Program-made: the position numbers and the translations under genes | Notes under the pieces: model-generated | Seen by the model: the letters and a program-made list of their open reading frames with translations, nothing else | Databases searched by the model: none | Told to the model about the DNA's origin: nothing | In this document: in pieces, positions 25,453-34,082 of the stretch | How positions within the stretch are numbered: the stretch's first letter is position 1 | Layout: each line of letters begins with the position of its first letter | From: Gordonia rubripertincta | Lineage (GTDB): Bacteria; Actinomycetota; Actinomycetes; Mycobacteriales; Mycobacteriaceae | DNA: 64,000 nucleotides | Assembly: GCF_038024875.1 (NCBI RefSeq) | Contig: NZ_CP136136.1 | Location: 620,001-684,000 of the forward strand | Direction: 5' to 3'

Positions 25453-26590
25453 TCAGACCAGGTCCGACACCGTGGCATGCTCGTCGAGCAGCGGTGGTGC
25501 CGACCGGTACCTCGGCGGCGTGGCGCTCATCCTGATCGGGTTGGCCACCGACCGGAACGGCGAGTCCCGCCGCGGATCCTCGATCTCGACGACCGGGTCG
25601 AGTCCCAATCGATCCGCCAGCGCGATGGCGTCGGCGATGTCGTTGAGCGGTCCGCACGGCACCCGTCGGGCGGTGAGTGCGTCGAACCAGTGATCGGCAC
25701 TCGCCGTCGACAACGTGTCGTTCAGGATCGCCACCAGCTCTTGACGATTCGCGACCCGGGCACTGTTGGTCGCATACCGCTCGTCCGCGGGCAGGTCGGG
25801 GCGTCCGAGGACCTCGCACAGTGCGGCGAACTGGCGGTCGTTGCCGACGGCCAGCACGAACGGCCGGTCGGCGGTCGGGAAGACCTCGTACGGCGCGATG
25901 CTCGGATGCCGGTTGCCCATCGCGGTCGGGACCACTCCGGCAGAAACATAGCCAGACGACTGGTTGGCCAGCGCCGAGAGAAGCGAGGACAGCAGGTTCA
26001 CCTCGATCCGCTGCCCCTCCCCGGTCCGGTCCCGATGCCGTAAAGCAGACAGGATGCCGACGGCCGCGTGCAATCCCGTGATGACGTCGACCACCGCGAC
26101 ACCGACCTTGGTCGGCGCCTGCGGGTCGGGGCCGGTGATGCTCATCAGCCCGCCGACCGCCTGGATCAGCAGGTCATACCCCGGGAGCTGGTTGGCGCCA
26201 CCGAAACCGGTCACCGAGCAGTAGACGATGTCGGGCCGGAGGTCGGCGACGGCGTCGTAACCGAGACCGAGCCGGTCCATGGTGCCGGGCATGAAGTTCT
26301 CGACGACGACGTCGGCCCGCTCGACGACGCGTCGCGCCTCCTCGAGCCCGTCGGGATCGGCGAGGTCGATCGCCACCGACCGCTTGTTGCGGTTGACCGA
26401 CAGGAAGTACGACGACTGGCCACCCACCCCAGGGCGGACCCCACGACCGGGTGTCGTCGCCGACTCCCGGTCGCTCGACCTTGACGACCTCGGCACCGAG
26501 GTCGGCGAGCAGCATCGTCGCGTACGGCCCGGCGAGCACCCGGCCGAAGTCGGCGATGACGAGTCCGTCGAGAGCGCCGCGATCACTCAC
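25453..26590 (-). pseudogene. Class III CoA-transferase (CaiB/BaiF), apparent +1 frameshift
   Basis: The restored protein is 378 aa. It starts at GTG 26590 (overlapping the upstream stop as GTGA) with LDGLVIADFGRVLAGPYATM and LGAEVVKVERPGVGDDTRSW. The frame breaks at the C-run 26427-26430. Dropping one base gives PPWVGGQSSYFLSVNRNKRS, the normal family sequence, and reading continues to 25453. Coupling with glutaryl-CoA dehydrogenase suggests it activates glutarate by CoA transfer (compare human SUGCT), but this is inference. A sequencing indel in a homopolymer is the simplest explanation of the break. Confidence 0.8.
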
Positions 26591-27774
26591 CGGAACGCGG
26601 ACTGGCCCGTGAGGGCGCGACCGATGGTGAGCTGGTGGACCTCGGAGGTGCCCTCGTAGGTGAGGACGGACTCTAGGTTGTTCGCGTGGCGGATGACCGG
26701 GTACTCGAGGGTGATGCCGTTGGCGCCCAGGATCGTTCGGCACTCGCGGGCGATCTTGATGGCCTCGCGGGTGTTGTTGAGTTTGCCGGTGCTGATCTGC
26801 TCGGGGCGGATCTCACCACGATCCTTCAGACGACCCAGGTGGTAGGCGAGCAGGTGGCCCTTGCCGACCTCGAGCGCCATGTCGGCGATCTTGGTCTGGG
26901 TGATCTGGTAGCCGGCGAGCGGCTTCTCGAACACCTCGCGCGACTGCGAGTAGTCGATGGCGGTCTCGAGGCAGTCACGTGCCGCGCCGATCGCGCCGAA
27001 GATGATGCCGAAGCGGGCCTCGCTCAGGCTGGTCAGTGGGCCGCGCAGACCTTCCGCCTTGGGCAGCATCGCCGAAGCGGGAAGGCGGACGTTGTCGAGG
27101 ACGAGCTCGGAGGTGACCGAGGCGCGCAGCGACATCTTCTTGTGGATCTCCGGAGCGGAGAACCCGGGGGTGTCGGTGGGGACCACGAAGCCGCGGATGC
27201 CCGCCGGACTGTCGGCGAGGTCGGTCTGCGCCCAGACGACCGCGACGTCGGCGATCGACCCGTTGGTGATCCACATCTTGGTGCCGTTGAGCAGCCAGTC
27301 GTTGCCGTCACGCTTGGCGTTGGTGCGCATGCCCGACGGGTTGGAGCCGAAGTCGGGTTCGGTCAGGCCGAAGCAGCCGATCGCGTCGCCGGCGGCCATC
27401 CGCGGCAGCCACTCGTTCTTCTGCTCCTCCGAACCCCAGTGGTGGATGGAGAACATCGCGAGCGAACCCTGAACCGACACGAGGCTGCGGATGCCGGAGT
27501 CGACGGCCTCGAGTTCCAGGCAGGCGAGACCGTAGGCGGTGGCGCTCGTGCCCGGGCAACCGTAGCCCTCGAGGTGCATGCCGAGGGCGCCGATCTGGCC
27601 GAGCTCCTTGGCGATTTCGCGGGCCGGCAGCTTGGCGTCCTCGAACCAGTCGCCGATGTGGGGACGCAGACGTGCGTCGGCGAAGTCGCGGACGGTGTCG
27701 CGGATCGCGATCTCGTCCGCATCGAGCAACGAGTCCAGGGCGAAGAGCTGCGCCAAGGTGCTGGGTCGGGACAT
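26587..27774 (-). CDS. gcdH: Glutaryl-CoA dehydrogenase
   Basis: A 395-aa acyl-CoA dehydrogenase family enzyme that oxidises and decarboxylates glutaryl-CoA to crotonyl-CoA. Diagnostic segments are VDSGIRSLVSVQGSLAMFSI (the arginine that binds the distal carboxylate), GLTEPDFGSNPSGM and the C-terminal YEGTSEVHQLTIGRALTG with the catalytic glutamate. ATG 27774 has GGAGG 5 bases upstream; the longer frame to 27846 would cover the operator repeats. It is coupled to the CoA transferase by a GTGA overlap and diverges from a LacI regulator. Confidence 0.88.
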   Translation of the reverse strand: MSRPSTLAQLFALDSLLDADEIAIRDTVRDFADARLRPHIGDWFEDAKLPAREIAKELGQIGALGMHLEGYGCPGTSATAYGLACLELEAVDSGIRSLVSVQGSLAMFSIHHWGSEEQKNEWLPRMAAGDAIGCFGLTEPDFGSNPSGMRTNAKRDGNDWLLNGTKMWITNGSIADVAVVWAQTDLADSPAGIRGFVVPTDTPGFSAPEIHKKMSLRASVTSELVLDNVRLPASAMLPKAEGLRGPLTSLSEARFGIIFGAIGAARDCLETAIDYSQSREVFEKPLAGYQITQTKIADMALEVGKGHLLAYHLGRLKDRGEIRPEQISTGKLNNTREAIKIARECRTILGANGITLEYPVIRHANNLESVLTYEGTSEVHQLTIGRALTGQSAFR

Positions 27775-27820
27775 CGGAACCTCCGGGGATCGGGCGTGCT
27801 TTTGATCGTACAAGCGGTCT

Positions 27821-27844
27821 GAGAACGTTTGCGAGAACGTTTGC
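27821..27844. promoter_or_regulatory. Tandem 12-bp operator repeat between gcdH and lacI-type gene
   Basis: GAGAACGTTTGC occurs twice head to tail (27821-27832, 27833-27844). Each copy has the AACGTT core with a central CG, as in LacI-family operators. The sites are 47 bp before gcdH and 66 bp before the regulator. Confidence 0.65.
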
Positions 27845-27909
27845 ATGAGCTACGGTAGGTGCTCGAACGAGCAGCGTCAACCGCACTACCGACAGATGGG
27901 GGAACGAGC

Positions 27910-28917
27910 GTGGCCGGTGGTCAGCGAACGCCGACCCTCAAGGAGATCGCGAAAGCCGCGGGTGTCCACGTGTCGACGGCTTCTCGGGTTCTGAGGCAAT
28001 CCGAACCCGCGGACGGGTGGTCGGAGTCGGCGCTGCGGGTCCGCGAGGTCGCCGATCAGCTCGGTTACCAGCGCAATCTCTGGGCGGCGAGTCTCCGTAC
28101 CCGCAAGACCACGACCCTCGGCGTCGTGATGACCCGACTCACCGACGGCGTGGTCGCCACGACCTACCAGGGCATCGAGCAGGAAGCGACGCGGGCCGGC
28201 TACTCGGTGCTGTTGTCGAGCCCGCCCGACGACCCGGAAGCCCAGCGCGCGGCCATCGAACTGCTCGTCGGGCGCCAGGTCGACGGCCTACTGCTCAGCG
28301 GTCTGCACCGACCGGGCAAGGAGTTCATCGCCTCGCTGCGGGTCGGCGATGTGCCGATGATGACCCTGACCCGGCATGCCGACGCCGGGCTCCCGTTCGT
28401 CGGCGGCGACGACGTGCGCGGTGGTGCGCTCGCCGCACGCCACCTGATCGATCGCGGATACACCGACCTCGCGGTCATCGCCGGTCCCGCCCATGCCACG
28501 ACGGCGACGGACCGGCTCGAGGGTTTCCGCACCGAGGCAGCCGCGGCGGGCATCGCGCTGCCCGAGAGCCACATCGTCCCTTCGAATTTCGAGGTGCGCG
28601 GAGGCACCGAAGCCGGGCGGATCCTGCTCGACGCACCGAACCGGCCGCGGGCGATCTTCGCGGTGTCCGACACCATCGCCGTCGGCGTCCTCGGCGTCGC
28701 CCGCGACCTCGGACTCCGCATCCCCGAGGACCTGGCCCTGGTGGGCTACAACGACATCCCGATCGCCGCGCAGCTTCCCGTACCGCTCACGACGATCCAC
28801 TCCCCCGCCCTGGAGATCGGCCAGACCGCGGTGCGCGGGCTGCTGGATCTGACGGCAGGTCGCGAGGTGCAGTCCCGGCGCCTGCCGGTCGAGCTCATGG
28901 CCCGCGGCACCACCTAG
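27910..28917 (+). CDS. LacI-family transcriptional regulator
   Basis: A 335-aa repressor. The N-terminal helix-turn-helix is PTLKEIAKAAGVHVSTASRV, followed by the hinge region NLWAASLRTRKTTTLGVVM. The periplasmic-binding-protein-like effector domain has FVGGDDVRGGALAARHLI and LVGYNDIPIAAQLPVPLTTI. GTG 27910 is preferred because GGGGGAAC precedes it; a GTG at 27859 adds 17 unconserved residues. It probably represses the divergent glutaryl-CoA operon, and itself, through the tandem AACGTT repeats. A non-sugar effector such as glutarate or glutaryl-CoA is a guess from context. Confidence 0.88.
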   Translation: MAGGQRTPTLKEIAKAAGVHVSTASRVLRQSEPADGWSESALRVREVADQLGYQRNLWAASLRTRKTTTLGVVMTRLTDGVVATTYQGIEQEATRAGYSVLLSSPPDDPEAQRAAIELLVGRQVDGLLLSGLHRPGKEFIASLRVGDVPMMTLTRHADAGLPFVGGDDVRGGALAARHLIDRGYTDLAVIAGPAHATTATDRLEGFRTEAAAAGIALPESHIVPSNFEVRGGTEAGRILLDAPNRPRAIFAVSDTIAVGVLGVARDLGLRIPEDLALVGYNDIPIAAQLPVPLTTIHSPALEIGQTAVRGLLDLTAGREVQSRRLPVELMARGTT

Positions 28918-28920
28918 AAG

Positions 28921-29427
28921 TCAGAAGTGCTGCGCACCGCCGTCTATCGAGATCTCCTCGGCGGTGATGAATTTCGACTCGTCCGACGCCAGGAATGCGA
29001 CCACGTTCGCGACCTCGTCGGCCTCGGCGGCGAACTGATTCAGGAAGGTCATTCCCATACCCGCCAGCCGCGGATTGGCCTTGTTGGTCTCCTGGATGCG
29101 TTCGACCATCCGGCCCGAACCCATCGGCGTGATCACCGCACCCGGGTGGACGGTGTTGACGCGAATGTCGTGCTGTCCCAACTCCGCGGCGAACGCACGC
29201 GACATCCCGACCAGCGCATGCTTGCTCGTCGTGTAGTGGACCATGAACGGCTGCAACTTCTTTCCGGCGAGCGAACTGATCAGGATCACCGATCCCCCGC
29301 CCCGGTCGATCAGATGAGGAACCGAGGCGGTCACGGTGTTCCAGACCCCGGTCACGTTGATGTCCATGGTGTCGCCGAAGCTCCGCGGGGTCACCTCGTC
29401 CCAAGTTTCCGGGATGCAGGTGTCCGG
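28921..29427 (-). pseudogene. N-terminally truncated short-chain dehydrogenase remnant
   Basis: Only about 160 residues of the C-terminal part of an SDR remain: DTMDINVTGVWNTVTASVPH, serine in ILISSLAG, the YTTSK active site, RVNTVHPGAVITPMG and the ending ITAEEISIDGGAQHF. The NAD-binding TGxxxGxG half is missing and an in-frame TGA stands at 29428-29430, with no other frame supplying it. The pattern resembles mycofactocin-associated SDRs. It cannot bind cofactor and is probably dead. It converges on the LacI gene with a 3-base gap. Confidence 0.75.
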
Positions 29428-29480
29428 TCACCCGATCACACCACGGCCGACCCTACCTACGACCCGCGGACGGCAGGTCG

Positions 29481-29536
29481 TTTCGGCCCCCTCCGAAACG
29501 GGTCGCACCCCGCGGCGTGTCACCGAGGGGTGCGAC
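29481..29536. terminator. Pair of hairpins at the end of the symporter operon
   Basis: TTTCGG/CCGAAA (29481-29498) and a perfect 10-bp stem with a 15-base loop (29502-29511 with 29527-29536) stand side by side just downstream of the symporter stop. Confidence 0.6.
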
Positions 29537-29548
29537 GAGGGTTCGAAT

Positions 29549-31159
29549 TCAGTGCGATGTGGCAACTTCCGCGCCGATACCCGTCTCGGCACGCACGATC
29601 ATCTCGGCGAACTTCTCGTCGTCGTGAACGGCCAGGTCGGTTCTCCGCCCGGAGAGCAGCGACCCGAGCACGCAGGCGATGAGACCGAGGGGCATGGTGA
29701 TGATCACCGGCAGCTGTATGCCGAGGGGAGCGTCGCCGCTGCCCATCCAGAGGGCGTCGGTCAGCATGAGGGTGAGGATCGTCGAGATCAATCCGGTGAG
29801 GATTCCCCATCTGGCCCCGACTGCGGTGAAGCGCCGCCAGCTCAGACTCAGTACCAGCGCCGGGAGATGAGCACTGCCGGCCACCATGAACGCCATCCCC
29901 ATGAAGTAGGTGATGTTGGTGTCGTCGCCGATCGTGAGGGTGATCCCGATGGCGAAAACACTGAACACCACTGCGCCGTACCGGGCCACCCGAGCCTGCT
30001 GCTCCTCGTCGACCTCGACCGCCGGGTCACCGGCGCCACCGTTCGCCCGGACCAGCGACGGCCACACATCTCTCGCGAAAGTGCCGGCAGCGGAGATCAC
30101 CACGCCGGCGACCACCGCGACGATCGAGGCGAAGGCCACTGCCGAGACGAGCGCGAGCGCGAGCGACCCGCCAAGGGTTCCCTCCCCGCCGCCCAGCTCC
30201 GTGACCAGCACCGGTGCCGCGAGGTTGCCTCCGGGACCGACCTTCTCGGAACCGTCGCCACCGAGAACAGCAGCCGCGCCGAAGCCCATGAGGACGACGA
30301 TCAGGTAGAACATGCTGCACAGCGCCACGGTCCATCCGAGCGAGCGACGCGCGCTTTCCGCCTCCGGCACTGTGAAGAACCGGATCAGGATGTGCGCCAT
30401 GCCGGCCGTGCCGAGCGCGAAAGTCAGTGCGTAGGAGAGCAGATTGATCGTTCCACCGTCGCCGAAGATGATGCCCGGGGTGAAGATCGCGTCGCCCTCC
30501 ACGGCGTGCTCGGTGGCCGACGAGAACAGCAAGGGGAGGCTGAAACCGAACTTCGCCAGCACGCCCACCGCGATCACCGCCGCGAGGATGGCCAGGATGG
30601 AGGACTTGATCACCTGAACCCAGGTGGTGGCGACCATCCCGCCGACGAAGACATACACCGCCATGAGGGTTCCCGCTACGAGCACCGAGACCCAGAACGG
30701 AACTCCCGAGATCGCCTCGAGAAGTGTGCCCGCGGCGACCAACTGGGCGAGCAGGACGAATGTTCCGGTCGCGACGGTGCTGAGGGCGACGGCCACCCGC
30801 ACACCACGGGACTCGGTCCGGAAGACCAGAACGTCGCCGATCGTGTACTTGCCGATGTTGCGCATCTTCTCCGCGAGGAGCAACAGGACCGGGATGAACG
30901 AGATGACCGAGGTGAACAGGATGATCGTTCCGTCGACACCCTTGTAGAAGATCAATCCGGTGGTACCCAGGAAGCTGCCCGCCGAGATGAACTCGCCGGA
31001 GATGGCAAAGCCGTTCTGCCAGCTCTTGATCGACCGGCCCGCGGCGAAGAACCCGTCTGCACTGCGCGACCGTCGCGCCACCGCGAAGGTGATCCACAGG
31101 GTCAGCGAGATGACCGCCACGCAGATGGCGATGGCCAAGAAGTCGGTGTCGTTGCTCAT
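29549..31159 (-). CDS. Solute:sodium symporter, ActP/MctC-type monocarboxylate transporter
   Basis: A 536-aa membrane protein with about 13 hydrophobic segments of the SSS family. Typical parts are ADGFFAAGRSIKSWQNGFAI, GEFISAGSFLGTTGLIFYKG, FVGGMVATTWVQVIK and GTAGMAHILIRFFTVPEA, which match the acetate/pyruvate permeases ActP and MctC. The substrate is probably a short organic acid. It overlaps the DUF485 gene by 4 bases (ATGA), the usual ActP partner arrangement, and follows a SnoaL-like gene in the same operon. A TetR operator candidate stands upstream of the operon. Confidence 0.88.
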   Translation of the reverse strand: MSNDTDFLAIAICVAVISLTLWITFAVARRSRSADGFFAAGRSIKSWQNGFAISGEFISAGSFLGTTGLIFYKGVDGTIILFTSVISFIPVLLLLAEKMRNIGKYTIGDVLVFRTESRGVRVAVALSTVATGTFVLLAQLVAAGTLLEAISGVPFWVSVLVAGTLMAVYVFVGGMVATTWVQVIKSSILAILAAVIAVGVLAKFGFSLPLLFSSATEHAVEGDAIFTPGIIFGDGGTINLLSYALTFALGTAGMAHILIRFFTVPEAESARRSLGWTVALCSMFYLIVVLMGFGAAAVLGGDGSEKVGPGGNLAAPVLVTELGGGEGTLGGSLALALVSAVAFASIVAVVAGVVISAAGTFARDVWPSLVRANGGAGDPAVEVDEEQQARVARYGAVVFSVFAIGITLTIGDDTNITYFMGMAFMVAGSAHLPALVLSLSWRRFTAVGARWGILTGLISTILTLMLTDALWMGSGDAPLGIQLPVIITMPLGLIACVLGSLLSGRRTDLAVHDDEKFAEMIVRAETGIGAEVATSH

Positions 31160-31521
31160 GCCGAGTACTCCCTCGTCGAGATGCCCGTCGCGTCGGCGTC
31201 CCTGATGGCCGACATCACCGCGGCGGCCGCAGAGTCCGCGGCCGGTTGCAGATAGGTCGCCGACAGCTTGAAGTAGGAGAACACCAGCACCCAGGTGCCG
31301 ACGAACTCCGCGAGAACCACCCACAGCGACAACGGAATTCCGACAATCATCGTGCTACCCAGGGTTTCGGGGAAGTAGGCGAAGCCGACGATGAACGCCG
31401 CGAACAGCGCGATCGTCGCAATACCCAGACCGATGGTGACGGTTCGGCGCCGCCGACGCAGTTCGACGATCTCGGGCAGGGACAGCACGTCGGTCCAGCG
31501 CACCCCGGCCGCCGGCGTCAT
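31156..31521 (-). CDS. DUF485 membrane protein (symporter partner)
   Basis: A 121-aa protein with two hydrophobic helices (about residues 30-52 and 62-85) joined by FAYFPETLGSTMIVGIPLSL. This is the DUF485/YjcH pattern commonly encoded just before ActP-type symporters. Its role is unclear but it is thought to assist the symporter. The start at 31521 overlaps the SnoaL-like stop (ATGA), and its stop overlaps the symporter start in the same way, so all three genes are translationally coupled. Confidence 0.85.
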   Translation of the reverse strand: MTPAAGVRWTDVLSLPEIVELRRRRRTVTIGLGIATIALFAAFIVGFAYFPETLGSTMIVGIPLSLWVVLAEFVGTWVLVFSYFKLSATYLQPAADSAAAAVMSAIRDADATGISTREYSA

Positions 31522-32012
31522 CGGTTCACCGCCGCAGCGCGCGCCGAGTCCAGCGCGAACTGATTCTCGTCCCACCCGTCGGTGAGTGGGCCGAAAAAAT
31601 GGAAGCGCACCTTCTTCACCCGGTACAACCACTGCCCGTCCTGCTTGACCAACTCGTCGGTGTAACGACCGGCTGCGATCGACGCGACACCGTCGAGTAC
31701 GCACGGCTGCCACAGGAAGGACTTGGCAACGGCTCTGTCACCGTCGATCTCGATCTCGAGGTTGGTGATGAAATGCCAGAACGATGTGAGGCCACCATCG
31801 GCGAGGCCTGCGAAGAAGGCCCGCATCTCGGTCTTGCCACGCGGGTTCGACAGGCCGTCGAATTCGCCGTCGTCGGTGAACAGCGACATCAGGTCATCCC
31901 AGTTCCCGTCGTCGAGGTGGCGGCAATACCGCGCGTCCAGGGCGCGGATCGCCTCGAGATCTTCGAGGCGCGTCACCCGCGCGGCCAGATCGGGTTCGGT
32001 GCTCGTGGTCAT
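31518..32012 (-). CDS. SnoaL/NTF2-fold protein
   Basis: A 164-aa protein of the SnoaL-like fold: LEAIRALDARYCRHLDDGNW, LMSLFTDDGEFDG, TSFWHFITNLEIEIDGDRAV and GRYTDELVKQDGQWLYRVKK. Such proteins act as isomerases, dehydratases or ligand binders; no catalytic role can be fixed here. ATG 32012 has GGAGG 6 bases upstream. It is the first gene of the symporter operon and has the palindrome TTAACG-CT-CGTTCA 54 bp before its start. Confidence 0.8.
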   Translation of the reverse strand: MTTSTEPDLAARVTRLEDLEAIRALDARYCRHLDDGNWDDLMSLFTDDGEFDGLSNPRGKTEMRAFFAGLADGGLTSFWHFITNLEIEIDGDRAVAKSFLWQPCVLDGVASIAAGRYTDELVKQDGQWLYRVKKVRFHFFGPLTDGWDENQFALDSARAAAVNR

Positions 32013-32065
32013 GCGCATCCTCCGGAGTCGGCCCCCGATCGGGGCCGCGTGGTTGATGATCAAGA

Positions 32066-32079
32066 TTAACGCTCGTTCA
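32066..32079. promoter_or_regulatory. Candidate TetR operator, site 1
   Basis: TTAACGCTCGTTCA fits the half-site pattern T-N-AACG-NN-CGTT-N-A. It lies between the SnoaL operon and the divergent tetR gene. Its reverse complement differs from site 2 (32818-32831) at only two central bases. Confidence 0.65.
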
Positions 32080-32174
32080 TGTGAGCGACACCATAAACCG
32101 GCGCGACGGGACGCGTCAACCAACATGCGCTACGCGTCCTTGCTGGTCGGACGGCTCCGCCTTACCCTCAGTAG

Positions 32175-32801
32175 ATGAACACCCGATCGCCGTCGGCGAC
32201 CGCAGCGTCCCGCGACCGAATTCTCGACGCCGCGCTCGACGAGTTCTTCACCGCCGGATTTCACGGTGCGACGATGCGAACCATCGGCAACCGCGCAGGT
32301 TGCAGCGCCGCGAACGTGTACAACCACTTCGAGAACAAATCGGATCTGCTGGTCGAGATCCTCCGCACCGCGAGCGACGAACAGTTCACCGCAACCCGCA
32401 ACGCGATCCGCCGGGCCGGAAAAGATCCCGTCGAGCAGTGGCGCGCAGCCGTCGTCGCGCACGCCCTTTACACCGCACAGAGACCACGTGAATGCCTGGT
32501 CGCCAACACCGAACTGCGCTACCTGGGCGAGATCGACCGCAAGCGCGTGGTCGGCTCGCGCGACGCGCAGGAGCAACAGTTCATCGACATCGCCGAAACC
32601 GCGGTCGACCAGGGACTCTTCCATGTGGAACGTGTACACCAGGCGGTCACCGCGGTTCTTCTGATGTGCGCCGGCATCCCGGTGTGGTTCCGTCCCGACG
32701 GCCCTCGGACCGCGAGCCAGGTCGCCGAGGACTACGGACAGTACGCACTCAACCTCGTCGGATTCCGCCCGAACGCCGATGAGGCATTGACCGCGGGCTA
32801 A
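32175..32801 (+). CDS. TetR-family transcriptional regulator
   Basis: A 208-aa regulator. The N-terminal helix-turn-helix (RDRILDAALDEFFTAGFHGA, AGCSAANVYNHFENKSDLL) is followed by a helical ligand-binding domain. It lies between the symporter operon (divergent) and the five-gene acyl-CoA operon (downstream, same direction). Matching T-N-AACG-NN-CGTT-N-A palindromes lie before both, which makes it the likely controller of all three units. The ligand is probably an acyl-CoA produced by the pathway, by analogy with other TetR regulators of acyl-CoA operons. Confidence 0.88.
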   Translation: MNTRSPSATAASRDRILDAALDEFFTAGFHGATMRTIGNRAGCSAANVYNHFENKSDLLVEILRTASDEQFTATRNAIRRAGKDPVEQWRAAVVAHALYTAQRPRECLVANTELRYLGEIDRKRVVGSRDAQEQQFIDIAETAVDQGLFHVERVHQAVTAVLLMCAGIPVWFRPDGPRTASQVAEDYGQYALNLVGFRPNADEALTAG

Positions 32802-32817
32802 CCCGCTGCTCTAATGG

Positions 32818-32831
32818 TGAACGCACGTTAA
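32818..32831. promoter_or_regulatory. Candidate TetR operator, site 2
   Basis: TGAACGCACGTTAA lies 58 bp before the acyl-CoA dehydrogenase ATG and is near-identical to the reverse complement of site 1 at 32066-32079. Confidence 0.65.
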
Positions 32832-32888
32832 TGAGTGGCCGCGCGCATATCCCCCTTCACTGCGGCCCACATTCACTAGGAGAAGGCC

Positions 32889-34082
32889 ATGACCCATCGG
32901 CCGTCACAGCCCCGCACCGACAGCCCGCATTACCTGACCGAGGAGCGCCTCGCGATCCGCGATCTCGCCCGGGACTTCGCGATGAAGCAGGTCCTGCCGG
33001 TTGCCAACGAACTCGACCCCGTCCAGGGCACCATTCCCGACACCCTCAAGAAGGCGATGGCCGAGGTCGGGTTCTTCGGCATCATGATTCCCGAGGAGTA
33101 CGGGGGTCTTGGGCTCGGCGTCTTCGAGTACTGCCTTGTCGCCGAGGAACTCTCACGGGCGTGGATGAGCGTGTCCGGGCTGCTGGCGCGCGGCAACGGC
33201 ATGGGCGGCGGCTTCACCCCCGAGCAGGAGGCCGCACTGCTCCCCCGCGTCGCACGCGGTGAATACCTCGGCGCCTACGCGCTGTCCGAGGCCGAGGCAG
33301 GCTCCGACGTCGCCAACATCTCGTGCCGGGCGACCCGCGACGGCGACGACTGGGTCGTCAACGGCACCAAGATGTGGTGCACCTACGCCGACGAAGCCGA
33401 CTACCTCGTGCTGTTCGCCCGTACCGACCCGAACAAGGACCCGGCCAAGCCGCATCGCGGTATCAGCGCCTTCCTCGTCGAGAAGGAACGCGGCGAGTTC
33501 CCGGAGGGCATCTCCGGGACCAAGGTCCGCAAGATCGGCTACTTCGGCTGGAACACGTGGGAACTGTCCTTCGACAACTTCCGCATCCCGGCCGACCGGA
33601 TGCTCGGCGAGGAGGGCAAGGGCTTCTACCTCGCGGTGAGCGGCCTCGAGGTCGGGCGCGCCCACACCGCCGCCCGCGCCATCGGCCTGGCCCGCGCCGC
33701 GCTCGAGGACTCCATCGCCTACATGCACACCCGCAAGCAGTTCGGCCACGAACTCGCGGACTTCCAGCACCTGCGTTTCAAGATCGCCAAGATGGCCGCC
33801 GACATCGAAGCGGCCCGGCAACTGATGTACTCGGTCGCCACCGACATCGACACCGGCCGGCGTTGTTCGCTCGAGGCCTCGATGTGCAAGCTCGTCGCCA
33901 CCGAGATGGCCGAACGGGTGACCAGCGAGGCCGTCCAGATCCACGGCGGCGCGGGCTACACCACCGACTTCCAGGTCGAACGGCATTGGCGCGACGCCCG
34001 TCTCACCAAGATCTTCGAGGGCACCAGCGAGATCCAGATGCGGATCATCTCCGACGAGTTGCTGGGCAGGGCCGGGTCATGA
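32889..34082 (+). CDS. Acyl-CoA dehydrogenase
   Basis: A 397-aa flavoprotein with the complete acyl-CoA dehydrogenase fold: FFGIMIPEEYGGLGLGVFEY, YALSEAEAGSDVANISCRAT, KIGYFGWNTWELSFDNFRIP and the C-terminal IFEGTSEIQMRIISDELLG with the catalytic glutamate. A GGAGAAGG site precedes ATG 32889. It is the first gene of an operon with ATGA overlaps throughout and probably performs the first oxidation after CoA activation by the AMP-forming ligase further down. The chain or ring type of its substrate is unknown. Confidence 0.92.
   Translation: MTHRPSQPRTDSPHYLTEERLAIRDLARDFAMKQVLPVANELDPVQGTIPDTLKKAMAEVGFFGIMIPEEYGGLGLGVFEYCLVAEELSRAWMSVSGLLARGNGMGGGFTPEQEAALLPRVARGEYLGAYALSEAEAGSDVANISCRATRDGDDWVVNGTKMWCTYADEADYLVLFARTDPNKDPAKPHRGISAFLVEKERGEFPEGISGTKVRKIGYFGWNTWELSFDNFRIPADRMLGEEGKGFYLAVSGLEVGRAHTAARAIGLARAALEDSIAYMHTRKQFGHELADFQHLRFKIAKMAADIEAARQLMYSVATDIDTGRRCSLEASMCKLVATEMAERVTSEAVQIHGGAGYTTDFQVERHWRDARLTKIFEGTSEIQMRIISDELLGRAGS

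Noticed and set aside
27821..27844. Possible short repeat array (CRISPR-like)
   Set aside because: Only two adjacent 12-bp units with no spacers, in a promoter with a LacI gene; an operator is the better reading.
29336..31255. 639-aa plus-strand open frame over the symporter
   Set aside because: It is exactly antisense to a conserved SSS-family transporter and composed of charged low-complexity sequence; no start signal.
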